Shown piece by piece: positions 60,044-64,000 of a stretch of DNA of 64,000 bases. The position numbers and the translations under genes are program-made. Positions within the stretch are counted from its first letter, which is position 1. Each line of letters starts with the position of its first letter. The notes below the pieces were generated by a model. That model searched no databases. It was not told where the DNA came from and saw only the letters and a program-made list of their open reading frames with translations. Source of the stretch: Candidatus Bathyarchaeia archaeon (GTDB taxonomy: Archaea; Thermoproteota; Bathyarchaeia; Bathyarchaeales; Bathycorpusculaceae); the NCBI GenBank assembly GCA_041447175.1, contig CP166960.1, forward strand, positions 891,507 to 955,506, in the 5' to 3' direction.

Positions 60044-61939
60044 TTAAGGTAGCTTCTGCTTGACAAGCTTGCTGACAGCTTCGGGGCTGGCTTTACCTCG
60101 GGCTTGCTTCATAACCAAACCCATAACCAACCCAAACGCGCCCTTGCCCTGCTTCTCAACAGCAGCCTTATTGGTGAAGATAACCTCATCAACCAGCTGG
60201 TTCAACTCGGCGGCGGAGAGCATCTTAAAGCCCAAAACCGCCATCGCTTCCTCCACACTTCGGTCGGGGTTCTTGGAAAGCCAGCTGAAAACATCCGCCG
60301 TTGCCTCCTTAGCCAACTCGCCCCTGCCAACGTTGTAGAAGAGGTCTTTTATCTGCTGGTCCGAAACGTTCTCCACGGGTACGCCGTCGCGTTTGAGCGC
60401 TTTAAGGCTCTCCGTTAAGAAGACCGCAACCGTGGTGGCTGCAACGCCGCTTTCCTGCACGATGGCTTCAAACAGCAGAGTGTATTCGGAGTCCAAAATC
60501 TGCTTTGCCAGCTTGTCGTTTAAGCCGTATTGGGTTATGAGGCGTTTTTGCTTGTTTTCGGCGGATTCAGGCAGGTTCGCTCGGATATGCTCTACAAGCT
60601 CTTGGGTAATCTGTGTGGGCGGGATGTCCGTTTCAGGATACATTCGTGCGGCGCCTGGACGGGGGCGCATGTACCTTGTGGTGCCGTCGTCTTTGGCGGT
60701 GCGGGTCTCCGCGGGAACACCCAAAAGCAGCTCCCGCGCCCGTTCAGCAACAGCCTTCAACGCGTCCACGGTGTTCTCAGCAGTGTCAGCCACAAAAACC
60801 ACTGCGTCGCCCTCTTCAGCAGCAACAGCAGCTCGGACGGCAGCCACTTCCTCGGCGGTTATGCCGTAGTTTGGCATTTCGTCAGTGTGAAATATACCGC
60901 CAACTCTGCCCCAGAACTTAGCGCGGTCTGACAACTCGGTGCCGACACGGAAGTTAGGCATTAACTCTCGTCCCAAAACCCCAGCAAAACCCGCCAGCTT
61001 TAGGGCTTTGACAGCTTGTTTTCTGTCGATAGCTTTGCGGATGACCTTTGATTTCGTGCTCTGAAAGATGCCCGCTACGTCCACGATGTCTTCTTTGATG
61101 TCCGCGGGTTTGACTCCTTTAGCGGTAAGTTCGTCTTTGACGGCAATCAAGCCTAACTGCCGCATAACTTCGTATTCGACGACGGTGCTTATGAGTTCTA
61201 GTGCTTGAACGCCCTTAATTTCGATGAGGGCGCCGTTTGGCAAGGAAACGTTGAGGTCCTGTCGGATGGTGCCTAAACCGCGCATGACTTTGCCGGTGTC
61301 GCGCAAAATCCGCCCAATCGTCAACGCCACTTCCTGCGCTTCCTGAGGCGAATAAATCACGGGCGCCGTCGCCACCTCAATCAGGGGAATGCCTAGGCGG
61401 TCGATGCGGTAGCGGATGATTTTGCCGTCGGCTTCGGTGCCTGTTTTGCGGGCGGCATCTTCTTCAAGGCTTGCAGCCTGCATGGGGATGGTTTTGTCGC
61501 CGACTTTTATCCACCCAGCCAACGCGATGATGCTGGTGCGCTGAAAACCCGTCGTGTTGGATCCGTCAATGACCGTCTTGCGCATAACATGCACCTCGTC
61601 GATGGGCTTCATGTTCATCAGCAACGCCGCAGTAAGCACCACTTCCACAGCCTCCAAGTTCATCGGGTGCGGAGGCTCCTCATCCATCTCCACAAGGCAG
61701 GCGGAGTCTCGGTTGGCTTCATAAAGAACCCGCACGCCCTTTTGGAATTCAAAGTACGCTGCGGGGTCAATCTGTCCCAGTTCGCTCTGGGTGGGACGCA
61801 ACCTACGCAGGAACACGATTGAGGGGTCCTCCTTAAACAGCAGAGGCGGACAACTGCAGAACAGTTTCTCTTTGGTTGCCAGTTGCTGGTGGATTTCTAA
61901 CCCCACTTTTAAGCCCACTTTAGCGTAATCAATTGCCAT
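60044..61939 (-). CDS. gatE: Glutamyl-tRNA(Gln) amidotransferase subunit E
   Basis: A 631-residue archaea-specific subunit that, with GatD, converts Glu-tRNA-Gln to Gln-tRNA-Gln. It starts KVGLEIHQQLATKEKLFCSCPP (Cys and His of the metal/active-site region) and has NTTGFQRTSIIALAGW, PLIEVATAPVIYSPQEAQEVAL, an AspRS-like insertion (~300-420), TRYMRPRPGAARMYPETDIP, and the GatB/YqeY-type tail ending MKQARGKASPEAVSKLV. The ATG at 61939 sits 8 bases after GGAGG and 1 base after the gatD stop; the longer frame is not used. Confidence 0.96.
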   Translation of the reverse strand: MAIDYAKVGLKVGLEIHQQLATKEKLFCSCPPLLFKEDPSIVFLRRLRPTQSELGQIDPAAYFEFQKGVRVLYEANRDSACLVEMDEEPPHPMNLEAVEVVLTAALLMNMKPIDEVHVMRKTVIDGSNTTGFQRTSIIALAGWIKVGDKTIPMQAASLEEDAARKTGTEADGKIIRYRIDRLGIPLIEVATAPVIYSPQEAQEVALTIGRILRDTGKVMRGLGTIRQDLNVSLPNGALIEIKGVQALELISTVVEYEVMRQLGLIAVKDELTAKGVKPADIKEDIVDVAGIFQSTKSKVIRKAIDRKQAVKALKLAGFAGVLGRELMPNFRVGTELSDRAKFWGRVGGIFHTDEMPNYGITAEEVAAVRAAVAAEEGDAVVFVADTAENTVDALKAVAERARELLLGVPAETRTAKDDGTTRYMRPRPGAARMYPETDIPPTQITQELVEHIRANLPESAENKQKRLITQYGLNDKLAKQILDSEYTLLFEAIVQESGVAATTVAVFLTESLKALKRDGVPVENVSDQQIKDLFYNVGRGELAKEATADVFSWLSKNPDRSVEEAMAVLGFKMLSAAELNQLVDEVIFTNKAAVEKQGKGAFGLVMGLVMKQARGKASPEAVSKLVKQKLP

Positions 61940-61940
61940 T

Positions 61941-63293
61941 TTATTGCCCTCCTTCCGTGATGGTTGGTTCTTGAGGAAGCGTCCGCGGCGAAAACTCCCC
62001 TGCAACGCTGGTTTTAAAGAGGCGTTTGGCTTCTTGAGGGTCGCTGGTTTGTCCAAGCGTCCACATAAGCTTAACCAACGCAGTTTCGGGGAACATGTCA
62101 TCGGTTGGAATCACGCCCAATCCCTGCAGGTCGCGTCCTGTGTCGTAAACGTTCATGTTAACACGCCCCCAAATACACTGAGAAGCCAACGCAACCACCA
62201 CACCGCGCTTAACTGCGTTTCCTATGGCGCTAAAGCAAGAGCTGCTCACGTGCCCAAGCCCCGTGCCCTCAAGCAAAATCCCCCTAAACCCTTGCTCCAC
62301 GTACCAATCGATGACTGCAGGGTCAAAGCCGGGGAAAAACTTCACCATAGCCACCTTCTCGCAAAAATCAGGTTTTAGGACAAGCTTCGCGTTGGGGTCA
62401 CGTTTTCGATATTGGTCAGTGAGCATGATGACTGTGTCGTTTTCGGTTCGCGCGATGGGGGAGGCGTTCACGGGTTTGAAGGTGTCTCTTCGGCTGGTGT
62501 GGCATTTGCGGACGCGGGTTCCACGGTTAAAGATGATGGAGGTGTCTGCAACCGTCTCGTGCATCGCGATGGCGACCTCAGCAAAGGGTCCGTAAGCGGC
62601 GGCTTTCACTGCTCCGATGAGGTTTGTTGCCGCATCGGAGCTGGGACGGTCGGAACTTCTTTGGGCTCCAACCACAACCACAGGAACAGGCAGGTTTTGC
62701 AGGGCAAAGCTCAACGCAGCTGCAGTATACGCCATCGTGTCGGTTCCGTGGGCTATGATGACGCCTTGCGCGCCATGTTCGATGTGTTCGGCTGCGGTTT
62801 TTGCCATTTGTGCCCAATGTTTGGGGTTAAGGTTCTCGCTGTAGACGCTGAAAACAATCTGGGTATCCACCTGAGCAAGGTCAGCAAGTTCAGGAACAAC
62901 CCCATAAAGGTCGCTGGCAGAAATAGCTGAACGCACTGCGCCTGTTCGGTAGTCAACACGGCTTGCGATTGTTCCGCCAGTGCTTAGAATCGCGACTTTA
63001 GGCAGGTCAGCTCGTTGGGGAGGAAGCGGCGGCGAAGCGAAGGCAGGTTTTGCGCCTTTGCCGATTTTCTCAATCACCACGGTTGGGGTGAGGCGGATGC
63101 CGATGTTGTAGCCGCTTTTCATTTTAACAACAACGTGTGTGTCGTCACCGGATTCAGAGCGGGGAATCAGGATGCCCTCGTAAGATTTGCCTTCGTCGCT
63201 GACGCGGACAAGGTCGCCCACTGCACATTCGGCTTTTGTTATGGCGGCTAATGCTTTGCCTTTGTAACCTAAATTCTCCTCAGTTTGACTCAT
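61941..63293 (-). CDS. gatD: Glutamyl-tRNA(Gln) amidotransferase subunit D
   Basis: A 450-residue asparaginase-like subunit that releases ammonia from glutamine (or asparagine) for GatE. An N-terminal SH3-like domain (AVGDLVRVSDEGKSYEG) is followed by the type I asparaginase core: VAILSTGGTIASRVDYRTG (catalytic Thr), GVIIAHGTDTMAYTAAAL (second Thr and Asp), VGAQRSSDRPSSDAA and GILLEGTGLGHVSS. The ATG at 63293 is preferred, with AAGGAAG upstream. It forms an operon with gatE. Confidence 0.96.
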   Translation of the reverse strand: MSQTEENLGYKGKALAAITKAECAVGDLVRVSDEGKSYEGILIPRSESGDDTHVVVKMKSGYNIGIRLTPTVVIEKIGKGAKPAFASPPLPPQRADLPKVAILSTGGTIASRVDYRTGAVRSAISASDLYGVVPELADLAQVDTQIVFSVYSENLNPKHWAQMAKTAAEHIEHGAQGVIIAHGTDTMAYTAAALSFALQNLPVPVVVVGAQRSSDRPSSDAATNLIGAVKAAAYGPFAEVAIAMHETVADTSIIFNRGTRVRKCHTSRRDTFKPVNASPIARTENDTVIMLTDQYRKRDPNAKLVLKPDFCEKVAMVKFFPGFDPAVIDWYVEQGFRGILLEGTGLGHVSSSCFSAIGNAVKRGVVVALASQCIWGRVNMNVYDTGRDLQGLGVIPTDDMFPETALVKLMWTLGQTSDPQEAKRLFKTSVAGEFSPRTLPQEPTITEGGQ

Positions 63294-63543
63294 GCCTGCT
63301 TCCTTCAAACCTGTTAATGTAGTTTAGCGGCTTTAACTCAACCGCACATAATGTATTTTGTGCTCAGCCCTTAATAACCAATCTAAACCCAAAAACACAA
63401 ACGCACGAAACAGTAATGCCCTGATTGGAAATTTGTTCACGTTTTACCGCCAAAAAATTAAATAACACCAAATGTTGCAGTTCTAGCATAGCAAAATTTT
63501 TAAGAGTAAACCTTCGAAACAGAAGGAACGGAGGAAACAGAGA

Positions 63544-64000
63544 GTGAACTTTGAAACGAGCAAAAATCTAAGCGGAGTCGGCGCAATACTGCTTTTCGTA
63601 AGTCCAATTGTTGGCGCAGCAACAGGATTCGCAACTGGCGTATTAGGACTCATAGGCTTCATACTCTTACTTATCGGCGCATACGGGTTAGCTCAATACT
63701 ACAGGGAAGCAGGCATCTTCAACAACATTCTTTACGGAACCATCGTAGGCATAGTCGGCGGAATCGTCGCAGTCGTCGTTGCAGCATGGGCAGCAATCAG
63801 CATGCTACCAGAACTTTTGGAGAAAATATACCCCACTTGGAATGGCGATTGGACCACTCTTCCAAACATGACCCCAGACACATCAAACTTGGCCATTGGT
63901 GACTTCTCACCCTTTCTTGGAATAATCTTCGCAGTCGTTGTAATTGTATTCATTGTAACAATAATCATGGCAATTTTCTACCGAAAATCCTTAACTATGC
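63544..64000 (+). CDS. DUF996 family membrane protein (5' part)
   Basis: A frame open from GTG 63544 to the end of the window. It begins NFETSKNLSGVGAILLFVSP, then GVLGLIGFILLLIGAYGLAQ, YYREAGIFNNILYGTIVGIV and further hydrophobic segments (VAVVVAAWAAISML, FLGIIFAVVVIVFIVTIIMA). This order is that of DUF996, a multi-helix membrane family frequent in archaea with no known function. GGAGG lies about 12 bases upstream. AATTTTTAAGAG at 63494-63505 may be its promoter. Confidence 0.8.
   Translation, partial: MNFETSKNLSGVGAILLFVSPIVGAATGFATGVLGLIGFILLLIGAYGLAQYYREAGIFNNILYGTIVGIVGGIVAVVVAAWAAISMLPELLEKIYPTWNGDWTTLPNMTPDTSNLAIGDFSPFLGIIFAVVVIVFIVTIIMAIFYRKSLTM

Overview
The window is a stretch of an archaeal chromosome. 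Its core genes are archaeal in kind: transcription factor S, aIF2-alpha, RadA, bacterial-type DnaG primase, the GatD/GatE amidotransferase, archaeal PheS/PheT and TrpS, Tsr3, and leaderless or short-leader promoters with AT-rich TATA boxes. Gene content (GatDE, DnaG, sedolisin-type secreted peptidases, DUF996, rubrerythrin, many surface proteins on Pro/Thr stalks) and moderate G+C suggest a mesophilic sediment archaeon of the Thermoproteota/TACK side, most likely a Bathyarchaeia. That placement is inference; there is no rRNA gene in the window to confirm it.

Layout. 0-9.7 kb: the 3' end of an agmatine deiminase, an ICMT-like membrane methyltransferase, TFS, small zinc-ribbon genes (one frameshifted), a macro-domain/LysE pair, then Tsr3 with an NAD(P)HX-repair enzyme divergent from a nicotinamidase and an aldehyde dehydrogenase. 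9.7-18.8 kb: an ABC exporter flanked by two PD-(D/E)XK nuclease genes, plus long gene-poor stretches holding three families of short dispersed repeats. 18.8-24 kb: MobA, a ParA-like ATPase with a winged-helix partner, a wHTH regulator, TrpS and aIF2-alpha. 24.5-26.1 kb: an EVE-domain protein and a heliorhodopsin.

26.3-35.7 kb: a probable integrated island. It starts at the 3' end of a tRNA-Ala(GGC) gene and ends at an exact 14-bp direct copy of that tRNA end. It carries a giant surface protein (frameshifted near its N-terminus, with a clan-CD-like His/Cys pair, a PKD domain and duplicated beta-propellers) and two tandem NosD-like beta-helix proteins whose upstream regions are also duplicated. 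No integrase gene is visible.

36-43.5 kb: a missed 55-aa gene, a strongly foldable candidate non-coding RNA with its own TATA box, DnaG, RadA with a downstream protein ending in a PCNA-binding (PIP) motif, and two-subunit class I fumarase. 43.7-52 kb: secreted and membrane proteins, including an S53 peptidase with no propeptide domain and a VPS62-like membrane protein, plus a class II glutamine amidotransferase and a PEBP protein. 52-64 kb: rubrerythrin, two convergent paralogous zinc-finger proteins, PheST, HdeD-like and other membrane proteins, two overlapping paralogous wHTH-like proteins, GatDE, and the start of a DUF996 gene cut by the window end.

The most notable items are the tRNA-bounded island, the heliorhodopsin, the dispersed repeat families at 9.7-18.6 kb, the candidate ncRNA at 37.0-37.2 kb and the PIP-box protein beside RadA.
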